Below, piece after piece: positions 49,309 to 58,301 of a stretch of 64,000 bases of DNA; position 1 is the first letter of the stretch, and every line of letters begins with the position of its first letter. This DNA comes from JBBSHE01 sp038253325 (GTDB lineage: Bacteria > Actinomycetota > Actinomycetes > Propionibacteriales > Nocardioidaceae): the NCBI GenBank assembly GCA_038253325.1, contig JBBSHE010000009.1, forward strand, positions 13,315 to 77,314, read 5' to 3'. The translations under genes were made by a program, and so were the position numbers. Under the pieces are notes generated by a model that made no database searches, was not told the origin of the DNA, and saw only the letters and a list, made by a program, of their open reading frames with translations.

Positions 49309-50766
49309 TCAATCCTCGACGAAGACGCGCTTGGTCTCGGTGATCCTCGCGGGCCGCCTGGTCGCGAGGTAGACGAGATAGCCAACCCCGATGGCCATCC
49401 AGACACCGGCCGCCGGACCGGCGTACGAGAGCGGTTTGGGGAGCGTCGAGATGAAGCTGAACGCGGGGATTCCAGCGCCCGCGAAAAATGCCGGGATGAA
49501 CGCCAGCGCCCCGAGCACCGGCAGCAGCCCGTGAAGCAGCCAGCTGAACTCCTGCCGCCGGTGACGCCAGAAGTAGGTGATGCAGGCGATGTTGAGAAGG
49601 ACGTACATTGGCGCGAAGACGTCCACCAGGATCGTGGCGGTGAGCAAGAAGCCCGTATAGGGGTCGTAATGGAACCCCAGCCACAAGCTCACGCCGACGG
49701 TTACCACGAGCTGGGTGACCAAGGCCAGCATCGGCGACCCACGGGTCAGGGCGCCGTACGGCGTCGGGAGCAGCCGGATCCGGCCCATCGAGAACATCGT
49801 GCGGGTGGAGGAGTTGTTCGCCGCATTCTGATTGGCAATCACGGAGTTGACCAGCGCGAGGAACACAAGCACAAACCCAGCGGTGCCCCACGCCTGACGG
49901 CCAAGCAGGTTCTGCCATGGGTTGGAGTCGCCTGCGTTGACGAAGCCGGTCATCTTCGCCGGCCCGAATGCAACGCTGCTCGCGTAGGTGTTGAGAATGT
50001 AAAAGAGGCCGATCCCCAGGCAGGACAGCATGATCGCGCGGTGGATCGTACGACGAGGCTCATGGGCCTCCTCCGCGATCGGCGCGGCCTCCTCGAACCC
50101 GATGAATGCAAGGATCGTGAACACTGACCCGGCGATGACCCCAGAGATGCCTCGGTAGTCGGGGTTGTTGGCGTAGTGGGTGCCGAACACCTGAACGGTG
50201 TTGTCTCCCCCGGCCTGGACGATCAGGGTGATCGACAGCGCGACGAAGACCAAGATCTCAAAGGCGCCGAGCAGTATGCCGATCCGGGTGGACGCCTTGA
50301 TGCCCCGGTAGCCGAGCAGGAACACGAGGACCGAGACGAGCAGCGTCCAGATCCACCACAGGTCGGTCGACCAGCCCCACTCCGCGTTGAACGTGTTGGC
50401 GACGATGAAGCCCATCTGAAGCGCCAGGAACGGCCCGCCGACGATGATCCCGAGCAGGAAGCCCCAGGCGACGAGAAATCCCACCATGGGATGGATGCCG
50501 TTGCTGACATAGGTGTAGAACGATCCCGCGGACGGCATGTGCTTGGAGAGCTGGCCAATCGAGTTGGCGGCGAACAGCGACGCGACCAAGGCGAAGATCA
50601 CCGCGAGCGGTGCCCCGCCACCGCTGAAGGCGATGCCGGCGGGGATCGAGAGAGCGGTTGCGATCGCCGGCGCCATGAACGTGATGGACTGGAAGAGGAC
50701 TCCGCCGAAACCCACGGCGCCCTTGCGCAGTCCCTCCGTGTTGGCTGCACCTGCATGGTCGGTCAT
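49309..50766 (-). CDS. APC-family amino acid permease
   Basis: The 485-residue protein has about twelve membrane helices and the APC features SIPAGIAFSGGGAPL and GFEEAAPIAEEAHEPRRTI. Such permeases import amino acids or amines with protons. It is co-directional with the formamidase gene directly downstream, so the substrate may be an amide or amine that feeds that enzyme. The start follows a GGAGG-type site with a typical spacing. Confidence 0.92.
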   Translation of the reverse strand: MTDHAGAANTEGLRKGAVGFGGVLFQSITFMAPAIATALSIPAGIAFSGGGAPLAVIFALVASLFAANSIGQLSKHMPSAGSFYTYVSNGIHPMVGFLVAWGFLLGIIVGGPFLALQMGFIVANTFNAEWGWSTDLWWIWTLLVSVLVFLLGYRGIKASTRIGILLGAFEILVFVALSITLIVQAGGDNTVQVFGTHYANNPDYRGISGVIAGSVFTILAFIGFEEAAPIAEEAHEPRRTIHRAIMLSCLGIGLFYILNTYASSVAFGPAKMTGFVNAGDSNPWQNLLGRQAWGTAGFVLVFLALVNSVIANQNAANNSSTRTMFSMGRIRLLPTPYGALTRGSPMLALVTQLVVTVGVSLWLGFHYDPYTGFLLTATILVDVFAPMYVLLNIACITYFWRHRRQEFSWLLHGLLPVLGALAFIPAFFAGAGIPAFSFISTLPKPLSYAGPAAGVWMAIGVGYLVYLATRRPARITETKRVFVED

Positions 50767-50854
50767 GGAGCCTCCGTCCAGACGTGGAATGAAGTCCTCC
50801 GCGGCCAGACTCTAACGCCATCGAGCCCGGTACGTCGACGGCCCTTGGTCAACG

Positions 50855-51892
50855 TCAGGCGTGGGTCGGGTGCTCGTGGTATCCGTGGCTAGACGGTTCG
50901 AGCTGGAACGTCGAGTGTTCGACGTCGAAGTGGCCACCGAGGCACGCCTGCAGCTCGTCCAGGAGCCGCGGGGCGTGGCCGTCCGTGAAGCAGGAGTCGT
51001 CTATCACGATGTGCGCGGACAATGTCGGCAGGTTGGAGGTGACCGTCCACACATGGAGGTCGTGAATGTCGTGGACGTGATCGTTTTCGAGCAGGTGCTT
51101 CCGGATGTCGTCGAGGTCGATTCCCTCGGGCGCGGCCTCGAGCAGTACCCGTCCGCTGTCTCGGAGGAGGCCGTACGCGGTCTTCAGCATCAGACCGACG
51201 ACGACGAGCGAAGCAATCGCGTCGGCACGGGTGTACCCAGTGGTCACGATCACGACGCCGGCGATGACCGTGCCGATGAACCCGTAGAGGTCGGTGAGGA
51301 TGTGCCGGTAGGCACCCTCGACGTTGAGGCTGTCACGGTTGGCCTTGGCTAGCACCCAGGCGGCGACAATGTTGACCACCACGCCGGCCAGGGCGACGAC
51401 CAGCACAGGGATGCCCTGGACGTCAGGCGGCGTGACGAGGCGCCGGATCGCCTCGAAGGCGACGACCCCGCTGACCACGAGCAACGTGATGCCGTTGCCG
51501 GCTGCGGACAGGATCTCGGCCCGCTTCCACCCAAACGTCCACGCACCTGTCGCGGGGCGCCCGGCAAGCCGTAGCGCCCAGAGTGCGGCACCGATGGCGC
51601 CCACGTCGGAGAGCATGTGGCCCGCGTCGGACAGCAGTACGAGCGAACCCGCCAGCAGCGCCACCACGACCTCGCCGGCCATGAACGCCAACAGCAGCCA
51701 CCAGGCCACGAACAGATAGCGCCGGTCAGCCTGCGGACTCACTGCATGGGAGTGAGCGGCCTGAACCCGATCACCCATGGCGGCGCACGCGGCACTGTGA
51801 GGTGCCTCAACCGAGCCGTGCTTCGCGGAGTCCACGTGCTCGCTTTGGCCATCGCAGAGGGCGTCTTCGACGCTAGGCGGCTGATCGGTCAT
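50855..51892 (-). CDS. Cation diffusion facilitator (zinc/cobalt/cadmium efflux), second of pair
   Basis: The 345-residue protein has a histidine- and acid-containing N-terminus (HSHAVSPQADRR), six membrane helices and the CDF metal site LSDAGHMLSDVGAIGAAL. The cytoplasmic C-terminal domain (HDIHDLHVWTVTS) follows and a His-rich end completes it (HGYHEHPTHA). It exports divalent cations. The ATG overlaps the stop of the upstream CDF gene, so the two form one operon with an ArsR regulator. Confidence 0.94.
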   Translation of the reverse strand: MTDQPPSVEDALCDGQSEHVDSAKHGSVEAPHSAACAAMGDRVQAAHSHAVSPQADRRYLFVAWWLLLAFMAGEVVVALLAGSLVLLSDAGHMLSDVGAIGAALWALRLAGRPATGAWTFGWKRAEILSAAGNGITLLVVSGVVAFEAIRRLVTPPDVQGIPVLVVALAGVVVNIVAAWVLAKANRDSLNVEGAYRHILTDLYGFIGTVIAGVVIVTTGYTRADAIASLVVVGLMLKTAYGLLRDSGRVLLEAAPEGIDLDDIRKHLLENDHVHDIHDLHVWTVTSNLPTLSAHIVIDDSCFTDGHAPRLLDELQACLGGHFDVEHSTFQLEPSSHGYHEHPTHA

Positions 51893-52656
51893 GAAGGTCC
51901 TTGCGATCGTCTGCTGGCGACACCCGGTACACCCTCGGTCCGTCTTCCACCATCGGTCTCGTCAGTGCATCCAGCACCGCAACCAGACTCAGACGTCCGA
52001 GGTGCATCGTCCAGGTCGCCCACCGGGCCGCAACCGCACGCCTCGCCTCGCCATGCCTCGAGTCCCTCTCTGCCAGCCACAGCAGCGATCACCAGGCCCG
52101 CAACGGGGTCGGCCCAACCCCAACCCCAGAGCGCATTTGAGAGCAACCCGGCCAACAGCACGGCCGACAGGTAGGTGCACAGCAAGGTCTGCTTGGAGTC
52201 GGCGACCACACTTCCGGACCCCAACGCCTGACCCGTACGTCGCTGCGCCAGCGACAGAACCGGCATGACGACCAGCGAGGCAGCCGCCATCGCCATCCCC
52301 ACCGCAGACGTTTCCGGCTCACCAGAACCGAGCAAGGTGTAAACAGAGTCGGCGGTCACATAGATGGCCAGCCCGAAGAAGGACAGCGCGATCAGCCGCA
52401 GCGCCAGACGTTCACGGCTCTCGGGCAGTCGGTGCCGAAACTGCCACAAGATCACCAGACCACTCGACACCTCGACCAAGGAGTCCAGGCCGAACCCGAC
52501 CAGCGCCACCGAGCCAGCCACCACGCCGGACGCGATCGCCACCGCCGACTCGACCAGGTTGTACGTAACGCTGACCGCGGCCAGCCACTGCGCCCGACGA
52601 CCGAGGCGGCCACGACGCGCCGAGGTGGCAGCCGGTCTCGCACCCAGAGACGTCAC
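51889..52656 (-). CDS. Cation transporter (CDF family, short), first of pair
   Basis: A GTG at 52656 overlaps the ArsR stop in GTGA. The 255-residue protein has about six helices with FGLDSLVEVSSGLVILWQF, a divergent CDF segment with the acidic D/E pair. It lacks the long cytoplasmic C-terminal domain of the second gene but has a Cys-rich tail (GEACGCGPVG). It would act as a metal exporter under ArsR control. Confidence 0.88.
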   Translation of the reverse strand: MTSLGARPAATSARRGRLGRRAQWLAAVSVTYNLVESAVAIASGVVAGSVALVGFGLDSLVEVSSGLVILWQFRHRLPESRERLALRLIALSFFGLAIYVTADSVYTLLGSGEPETSAVGMAMAAASLVVMPVLSLAQRRTGQALGSGSVVADSKQTLLCTYLSAVLLAGLLSNALWGWGWADPVAGLVIAAVAGREGLEAWRGEACGCGPVGDLDDAPRTSESGCGAGCTDETDGGRRTEGVPGVASRRSQGPS

Positions 52657-53027
52657 CGGTCTGCATCCGCACCGAAGCGAGGGCACAGCACCACCGCGTC
52701 GCCGGTGGCAGCGAGCACTTTTTCAGCAGACGACAGCAGTGCCAGCAGCTCCGGTTGAGCCAACGAGAACATCGACGCCCGACCCTCGGGGCGGGAAGTC
52801 ACCAGGCCGCAGTCACGCAGGCAGGCCAGATGGGACGAGACCGTGGACTGAGCCAGCCCCAGATGTGCGGTCAGGTCCACGACCCGGTGCTCACCCAACG
52901 CGAGATGCTGGACGATGGCGAGCCTCGTCGGGTCGCCGAGGCTGCGAAACATGCAAGCCGCCGCCGTCAGAGCCGACGTCTCAGTGCCCACGCCCAACTC
53001 AGTCGACCCGCCAGATTTCATCGTCAT
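52653..53027 (-). CDS. ArsR/SmtB-family metal-responsive repressor
   Basis: The 124-residue protein has the winged helix SLGDPTRLAIVQHLALGEH and QSTVSSHLACLRDCGLV. A Cys in CMFRSLGD and one in the ACLRDCG segment, plus C-terminal LCPRFGADADR, could bind metal as in CmtR/ArsR proteins. It heads an operon with two CDF transporters (overlapping stop/start) and would derepress them when zinc, cadmium or lead rises. The -10 element TAACAT lies six bases before the ATG. Confidence 0.93.
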   Translation of the reverse strand: MTMKSGGSTELGVGTETSALTAAACMFRSLGDPTRLAIVQHLALGEHRVVDLTAHLGLAQSTVSSHLACLRDCGLVTSRPEGRASMFSLAQPELLALLSSAEKVLAATGDAVVLCPRFGADADR

Positions 53028-53033
53028 GCATAG

Positions 53034-53039
53034 ATGTTA
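53034..53039 (-). promoter_or_regulatory. -10 element of the ArsR-CDF operon
   Basis: TAACAT on the minus strand fits TANNNT and ends six bases before the arsR ATG, so the transcript is leaderless. The AT-rich ATAACATCTAT here may also be the repressor's operator. Confidence 0.5.
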
Positions 53040-53176
53040 TCGGTCCTGATGACGGCATGGCGTCCCGTCATTGGTCGAGATCCACCCGATCGCCACCAAG
53101 TCGTCAGGCGTTCCGGTCGAAGTCGATCGCCGCGTACGTGCGAGGCTTCGACAACTGGTGCCGGCGGTGGCCGCGG

Positions 53177-54127
53177 TCAGCCTCCGTTACGCTCTTCGGT
53201 CTGGAAGAGGTGGTAGAGCAAGATCAGCTGGGTGAGGGCAAGTGGTTCACTTCGTTTGCCTGGGATGATCTCCCCGAGGTGCTCGGGAGGACCCCCTTCG
53301 GTGTTGAGCTCCTCCCAGATCGTCTTCTCGAGCTGTCGGGCCTCCTCGGGTGACGCGTGGCCGTGAACATGCAGACAGTCGGTCGGTGTGCCGTCCTTGT
53401 CCCGGATGATCTTCAGGTGCATGGCGGTGCGGTGGTCGTCGGTGAGCACATTGCTCAGCGCCGGATGCTGGATCGTCGGCCGGAGCATCAGCTCGGCAGA
53501 CAACGGAGTGCCCGGCGGGTCGGTCCGGCCGGGGATCGGCGCGAACCGAACCACAATGTCGGCATACCGGCGCTGCGGGCGGATGAACTGCTCCGACTCG
53601 GGCTCCCGCTGCTCCAGATCCGCGAGCACCTGTTCGCGCGTGTAGCCGCGGCTGGAGCAGTCGCGGTCGATCTTCCACTCGCGACGGATTTCCTCCGGTG
53701 GGTCGAGGAAGACGGTCACGTCGAAGCACGCGCGCGTCAACTTGGTCGACAGCGGGTGCAGCCCCTCGATGAGGACGAACTCCTTGGGCTCGACGTACTC
53801 GGGGCGCGTGAACGTGCCGGTCGCATGGTCATAGACCGGCTTCAGAATGGGACGCCCGAGGGCGAGGAGCTGCAAGTGCTGCTCCATGATGTCGATGTAG
53901 TTGCAGTCCGGGTGAAGGGGCGTGAACGGAAGCTTTTTGCGTTCCATCCGATCGAACTTGTGGTAGTCGTCGACGCACATGGACAGGCACCGGTCCGCCC
54001 CGACGGCCGCAGCCAGACCGTTCGTCAGCGTGGTCTTGCCCGACGCCGAGTCGCCGCCGATGGCGAGCATCACGGGTCGACTCGGACCGCCCGTCTCCGA
54101 CAGCCTCATCTTGATGATCTTTTCCAT
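53177..54127 (-). CDS. prk: Phosphoribulokinase
   Basis: PRK phosphorylates ribulose-5-phosphate to RuBP, the RuBisCO substrate. The 316-residue protein has the P-loop GGDSASGKTT at residues 24-33, the acidic CVDDYHKFD segment, EGLHPLSTK and the RPQRRYADIV region. The ATG at 54127 is preferred because GGAG lies 11 bases upstream; a start nine codons earlier (54154) lacks one. It heads the Calvin-cycle island and is divergent from the two-component system next to it. Confidence 0.93.
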   Translation of the reverse strand: MEKIIKMRLSETGGPSRPVMLAIGGDSASGKTTLTNGLAAAVGADRCLSMCVDDYHKFDRMERKKLPFTPLHPDCNYIDIMEQHLQLLALGRPILKPVYDHATGTFTRPEYVEPKEFVLIEGLHPLSTKLTRACFDVTVFLDPPEEIRREWKIDRDCSSRGYTREQVLADLEQREPESEQFIRPQRRYADIVVRFAPIPGRTDPPGTPLSAELMLRPTIQHPALSNVLTDDHRTAMHLKIIRDKDGTPTDCLHVHGHASPEEARQLEKTIWEELNTEGGPPEHLGEIIPGKRSEPLALTQLILLYHLFQTEERNGG

Positions 54128-54324
54128 CACACGATCCGCTCCGGTCGGCGACATCGTCCGAAGGAGACGACGGAACTCTGAGCATTCATCGTGCGTGTGC
54201 GTTCATGGTGCACTCTCATCGAGACGGGACCGGTTGTCACCAGCGAAGCGCATCAGCGTTACGGACGGTTCACCCCAAAGGGTGGACCGGATGGTGACCT
54301 TCGTCGGGCCGCCAATCGCAACAC

Positions 54325-54330
54325 TACGCT
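54325..54330 (+). promoter_or_regulatory. -10 element of the response-regulator gene, leaderless
   Basis: TACGCT fits TANNNT and is followed by six bases and the ATG at 54337. Confidence 0.5.
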
Positions 54331-54336
54331 GAGCCC

Positions 54337-54996
54337 ATGACGGAACCGGTGATCCGGGTGGTCCTGGTCGATGATCACGAGATGGTTCTGCACGGCGTCA
54401 CCGCGATGCTCGCCTGTTTCGACGACGACGTCGCCGTGGTCGGCACAGCCACCACCGTCACCGAGGCGCTGGCGGTGGTGGCGAGGGAGGATCCTGATGT
54501 CTTGCTCTGTGACATCCGGCTCGGGAAAGGCAGCGGACTGGACCTGTGCCGTCAGGCAAAGACCGTCAACCCCGGCCTCCACGTCGTCTTCCTCACCGTC
54601 TACGAGGACGAGCAGTACCTGTACCAGGCGTTGCGCGTCGACGCGTCGGGCTACGTCCTGAAGCGAGTCGACGGCGACGAGCTGGTCGGTCATCTGCGCC
54701 GGGTCATGGACGGCGACGTGGTCATCGACCCGACGCTCGCCGGCCGGATCGCGCTGTCGGCCGCAAAGCTCAACGCCGGTGAGTTCTGGCCCGGTGCACA
54801 TCTGGGGCTCACCCAGCGCGAGAGCGAGGTGCTCTCGCTGCTGGTGGCGAGCCACTCCAACAAGGCGATCGCGGGCAAGCTGGTCGTCAGCGAGGACACC
54901 GTCAAGACCCACATCCGCGGCCTGTACCGCAAGCTTGGGGTTGGCGATCGGGGCGGAGCCATCGCAGCGGCACTTCGCGAAGGCTTGTTCAAGTGA
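54337..54996 (+). CDS. NarL/LuxR-family response regulator in the Calvin island
   Basis: The 219-residue protein has a receiver domain with Asp12/Asp13 and phosphoacceptor Asp59 (LLCDIRLGKG). A C-terminal LuxR-type HTH follows (LTQRESEVLSLLVASHSNKA; VKTHIRGLYRKLGV). It is coupled to the kinase downstream (GTGA overlap) and lies between prk and the aldolase gene. It may control the divergent prk or the cbb genes; targets are not visible. Confidence 0.93.
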   Translation: MTEPVIRVVLVDDHEMVLHGVTAMLACFDDDVAVVGTATTVTEALAVVAREDPDVLLCDIRLGKGSGLDLCRQAKTVNPGLHVVFLTVYEDEQYLYQALRVDASGYVLKRVDGDELVGHLRRVMDGDVVIDPTLAGRIALSAAKLNAGEFWPGAHLGLTQRESEVLSLLVASHSNKAIAGKLVVSEDTVKTHIRGLYRKLGVGDRGGAIAAALREGLFK

Positions 54997-56228
54997 CGGA
55001 CGAAACGGTGCTGCACGACCTGCTGCTGGTGCCCCGCGACGTTGATCTGCTCGCGGTCGCACGGTTGTTCACTGCGTCTTTCGACGCGGATGGGTCGATC
55101 GTCTTCGTCTTGGACATGGCGGGGCGCGAGCTTCGCGTCGGAGCCGCCGATCCGCCGGGCGGCGTGGTCGAGAAGGCACTGCACATTCCGGTCGGGTACG
55201 GCGTGGCCGGGCTCGTAGCGGCGAACGGACGTGCGGTCACGCTGGTCGACGATGCGCCGCGCAACAGTGCGCACCGGCAGCTGATGGGGCTCGGCCCGGG
55301 AGCGACGGTGGCACGGATGTGTCTTCCATCCCGTGGGGTGGGGTCGGCAATCGCCGGCGTCGTGTCGGTCCACCGGCATCGCCCGCTGCCGTTCACCGAC
55401 ACCGAGCTCGACCGGGCGCAACGGATCGCCGACCTGGTCGGCCTTCGGCTGTACGCCCAGAACTTGCTCGGGGCCGTCGACGAGCACCGTTCGCAGCGAG
55501 ATCGGCTGATCGCGCAGGCCGTCTCCGCGCAAGAAGCCGAACGCCGGAGAATCGCCGGCGACCTGCACGACGGTGTGACCCAGGTCCTCGCGTCGCTCAC
55601 CTTTCACCTCTCGGCCGCCCAGGTTGGTCTGAGCTCAAGTCGCGACGGGAATCAAGCGACCGCCGAGGCGCTCCACCGGATCCGAGATGCGCGCCGGCTG
55701 GCGGACCTCGCGTACGACGAGACCCGAGCCGCGGTCTCCGGCCTGCACAGCCTCATCCTCGACGACCTCGGTCTGGTCGCTGCACTCGAGTCGCTGACCC
55801 AGACGGTCCCCCAGCTCGAGATCGAGTTCCGCGGCGACTCCGCCGACCGAATCCGCGGGGTGCCCGACCACTGCGCCGCCGTGCTGTACCGGATCGCCCA
55901 GGAAGCGATCAACAACGCCGTCAAGCATGCCGAGGCACAACGGGCCATCCTGTCGATCCGGCGCGTCGGCGACACCGTGGTGCTCGGTCTCACCGATGAC
56001 GGCGTCGGCTTCGACGCCGGTGCGGTCCGCGGACAGGACGTCGCTTCACGGGAGGAACAGTTCGGACTCTCTTCGATCGCCGAGCGGTGTGCGCTGATCG
56101 GCGCCCGACTGCGGATCGAGTCGGTCGAGGGTCGAGGTACGGCCGTCATCGTCGAGCTCCCGGTCGGACCGCCCCGGACGGGGCAGACGCGAGCCCGACG
56201 CCATCCGTGGGACACGCCGCCGGCCTAG
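54993..56228 (+). CDS. GAF-domain sensor histidine kinase
   Basis: The 411-residue protein starts with a GAF domain (residues about 15-165). The HisKA_3 dimerisation helix RRRIAGDLHDGVTQVLASL follows, with the phosphorylated histidine near residue 192, then the HATPase domain (QEAINNAVKHAEAQ; LTDDGVGFD; LRIESVEGRGTAVIVELP). No membrane segment is present, so it senses a cytoplasmic signal such as a metabolite, redox state or gas. It is the partner of the upstream response regulator. Its 3' end overlaps the aldolase stop by four bases. Confidence 0.92.
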   Translation: MTDETVLHDLLLVPRDVDLLAVARLFTASFDADGSIVFVLDMAGRELRVGAADPPGGVVEKALHIPVGYGVAGLVAANGRAVTLVDDAPRNSAHRQLMGLGPGATVARMCLPSRGVGSAIAGVVSVHRHRPLPFTDTELDRAQRIADLVGLRLYAQNLLGAVDEHRSQRDRLIAQAVSAQEAERRRIAGDLHDGVTQVLASLTFHLSAAQVGLSSSRDGNQATAEALHRIRDARRLADLAYDETRAAVSGLHSLILDDLGLVAALESLTQTVPQLEIEFRGDSADRIRGVPDHCAAVLYRIAQEAINNAVKHAEAQRAILSIRRVGDTVVLGLTDDGVGFDAGAVRGQDVASREEQFGLSSIAERCALIGARLRIESVEGRGTAVIVELPVGPPRTGQTRARRHPWDTPPA

Positions 56229-57229
56229 TTCGACACGCCCGAGTACGTCGGCCGGCGGCGGCTGGCATCCGACGCCCGTCGGCAGTTGGCGAGAAGAGCG
56301 GCCTGTGCCGCCTCGACCCGGTCCGGGTCGCCGTGCCACGTACGCAGGGCGTCACTGACGAGCGCCCGACCGAACGAGTACGTCAGCGACCAGGGTGCCG
56401 AACCGGCGATCGCGTTGATCGCGGTGAGATTTGCGCACGCCGCCTCGGTCGAGTGTCCACCGGAAAGGAACGCGATGCCCGGTACCGAGCCGGGGACGGC
56501 CGACGTCAGGACGTCGAGCGTTGCGGAGGCCGCCGTCTCCGGTGACGCCTGCTCCATGTCGAGTCCGGGGGTGACCATGTTCGGCTTGAGCACGATGCCG
56601 GTCAGGTCCACCTGCTGGCGGCCGAGATGGTCGAAGACTGCGAGCAGCGTTGCTTCGGTCACGTCCGCGCAGGTGCGAAGGTCGTGGGGTCCCTCGCACA
56701 GCACCTCTGGCTCGACGATCGGCACGATGCCGTGCTGCTGGCACAAGGCCGCGTATCGCGCGAGGGCATCGGCGTTTACGCCGATGGAATGGTCGTTCGC
56801 GGTCCCGACATCGATGACGGCCCGCCACTTTGCAAACGCGGCTCCGCGGTCGGCGTACTCGGCGAGGCGAGCGCCGAGGCCGTCGAGCCCCCCGGTGATC
56901 GTCGCGCCGTTCCCGTCCGGAAGCGGACTCGTACCGGTGTCGACCTTGATCCCCGGCAGCACGTCTCGGTCGGTACTGGCCTGCGGGAACGGTTGCCCTG
57001 CGGCAAGCGAGTCGTTGAACGTCTCGTCGCAGAGGATGATCCCGGTGACCGTCTCGGCGAGCCCGGGGGCGGTGAGCAGCAGCTCGCGGTAGTCGCGGCG
57101 GATCGTCTTCGACGCCTCGATCCCTTCGGCGGCCAACCTGGCCGACATCGTCTTGACGCTCTCGTCAGCGGCCAGGATGCCGCGTCCGGGCTCGACCAGC
57201 TGGGTGGCAACGCGGTGCAGATCGGCCAT
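56225..57229 (-). CDS. fba: Class I fructose-bisphosphate aldolase
   Basis: The 334-residue Schiff-base aldolase has every catalytic residue: Asp22 (ILAADES), Lys95 (GIKVDTG), Lys134 (AFAKWR), Glu173 and Glu175 (VEPEVL) and the Schiff-base lysine Lys215 (VLKPNM). It cleaves or forms fructose-1,6-bisphosphate and possibly sedoheptulose-bisphosphate. Class I aldolases are unusual in bacteria but often accompany red-type RuBisCO genes. The ATG at 57229 has GGAGG four bases upstream; the longer frame (57268) is not needed. Confidence 0.95.
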   Translation of the reverse strand: MADLHRVATQLVEPGRGILAADESVKTMSARLAAEGIEASKTIRRDYRELLLTAPGLAETVTGIILCDETFNDSLAAGQPFPQASTDRDVLPGIKVDTGTSPLPDGNGATITGGLDGLGARLAEYADRGAAFAKWRAVIDVGTANDHSIGVNADALARYAALCQQHGIVPIVEPEVLCEGPHDLRTCADVTEATLLAVFDHLGRQQVDLTGIVLKPNMVTPGLDMEQASPETAASATLDVLTSAVPGSVPGIAFLSGGHSTEAACANLTAINAIAGSAPWSLTYSFGRALVSDALRTWHGDPDRVEAAQAALLANCRRASDASRRRPTYSGVSN

Positions 57230-57286
57230 GTGTCCTCCGGAGGTGTCGGCTCCCGTCGACATTGCCACAGCCGAACCGGACCTGCA

Positions 57287-58177
57287 TCACCCCGCGAGGC
57301 GGTTGTACAGGTGAAATGCCGCGTCGCCAACGTGATTGCGGCTCGTGATGTGGGTGAGGAACAGCGCGGCGGACGGCGCCGGCGCATCGGTGGTGGCCAC
57401 GTGCCAGGGTCGGTTCAGCGGGGTCCTGGGCAGCCTGACGTGCTCCAGAGCGCCCGATTCGAGATCGTGGCTCACCGCGTCGGCATGGACGAGCGTCACA
57501 CCGAGACCCTCCTTCGCCGCGGCCAGCACAGCACCATGGGTTCCCAGCGTCAGGCTCGGTGGAGTCACGTCGAGCTGGTTGAGCAAGCTGAGCGTGGTGT
57601 CGCGGGTCCCCGATCCCGGCCCGCGTAGGAGCCAGGTTGCCGTGACCGGGTTCGGGAACCGTCCCGGTGCGCTCACCAAGATCAGCTTGTTCGACCGGCG
57701 GGCGCGCGTGATCAGGCCGGATCCTCGTGGTGGTCGACCCGCAACCACGAGGTCTGTCTCGTGGTTCGAAAGCTGCTCGAACAGGTTGTCGCGCGGCAAC
57801 ACGGACAGGCCGAGCCCGACGTCCGGAAAGTGCCGGCGGAACGACGCGAGCAGACGCGGCAGGACGAACTCACTGGCCGTTTCGACAGAGCCAATACGCA
57901 GCCGGCCGCGCTCGGCGGTTCGGACCGCCGCCTCCGCCTCCTCGATCATGCCGAGGATGCGGCGGCAGTACTCGGCGAACACCCGACCGCCGTCGGTCAA
58001 CCGGATGCCCCGGCCATCCCTCACGAACAGGTCGACCGCAAGATGCTTCTCGATCTGGGCAACGGCCGCCGAGACGGCGGGCTCCGTGACGTGCAGCTGA
58101 GCAGCCGCGGCCCGCACGCTCCCGTGCTCGACCACCATCAGGAAGCTCCGCATTCGTCCCCAAGTCGCCGCGGCCAT
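57287..58177 (-). CDS. cbbR: LysR-family regulator CbbR
   Basis: The 296-residue protein has an N-terminal LysR HTH (HGSVRAAAAQLHVTEPAVS, AQIEKHL) and an effector domain with metabolite-binding features. It is divergent from cbbL, the position of CbbR, which activates Calvin genes in response to metabolites such as RuBP or NADPH. A TAGCCT -10 element lies six bases before the ATG, so the message is leaderless. CbbR would act on the 124-base region shared with cbbL. Confidence 0.88.
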   Translation of the reverse strand: MAAATWGRMRSFLMVVEHGSVRAAAAQLHVTEPAVSAAVAQIEKHLAVDLFVRDGRGIRLTDGGRVFAEYCRRILGMIEEAEAAVRTAERGRLRIGSVETASEFVLPRLLASFRRHFPDVGLGLSVLPRDNLFEQLSNHETDLVVAGRPPRGSGLITRARRSNKLILVSAPGRFPNPVTATWLLRGPGSGTRDTTLSLLNQLDVTPPSLTLGTHGAVLAAAKEGLGVTLVHADAVSHDLESGALEHVRLPRTPLNRPWHVATTDAPAPSAALFLTHITSRNHVGDAAFHLYNRLAG

Positions 58178-58183
58178 CCGGTC

Positions 58184-58189
58184 AGGCTA
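58184..58189 (-). promoter_or_regulatory. -10 element of cbbR, leaderless
   Basis: TAGCCT on the minus strand fits TANNNT and ends six bases before the cbbR ATG at 58177. Confidence 0.5.
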
Positions 58190-58233
58190 CCACATTGCTT
58201 AAACATTCCATTCATTGTGTGTACCAAAGATGA

Positions 58234-58248
58234 ACTTGTGCCTCAAGT
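58234..58248. promoter_or_regulatory. Candidate CbbR operator upstream of cbbL
   Basis: ACTTG (58234-58238) and CAAGT (58244-58248) form an inverted repeat with five bases between, of the size expected of a LysR binding site. It is in the AT-rich region between cbbR and cbbL. Assignment to CbbR is by position only. Confidence 0.4.
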
Positions 58249-58301
58249 ATCTCTCGACGATGCTGGACGCATCAGCGATTCGCGCTGACGAAGGAGGCGT
58301 G

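Noticed and set aside
48250..50127. A 625-codon open frame on the plus strand
   Set aside because: It is antisense to the formamidase and permease genes, which have clear family motifs, and its product is low-complexity and Arg/Asp-rich as expected for a shadow frame in GC-rich DNA.
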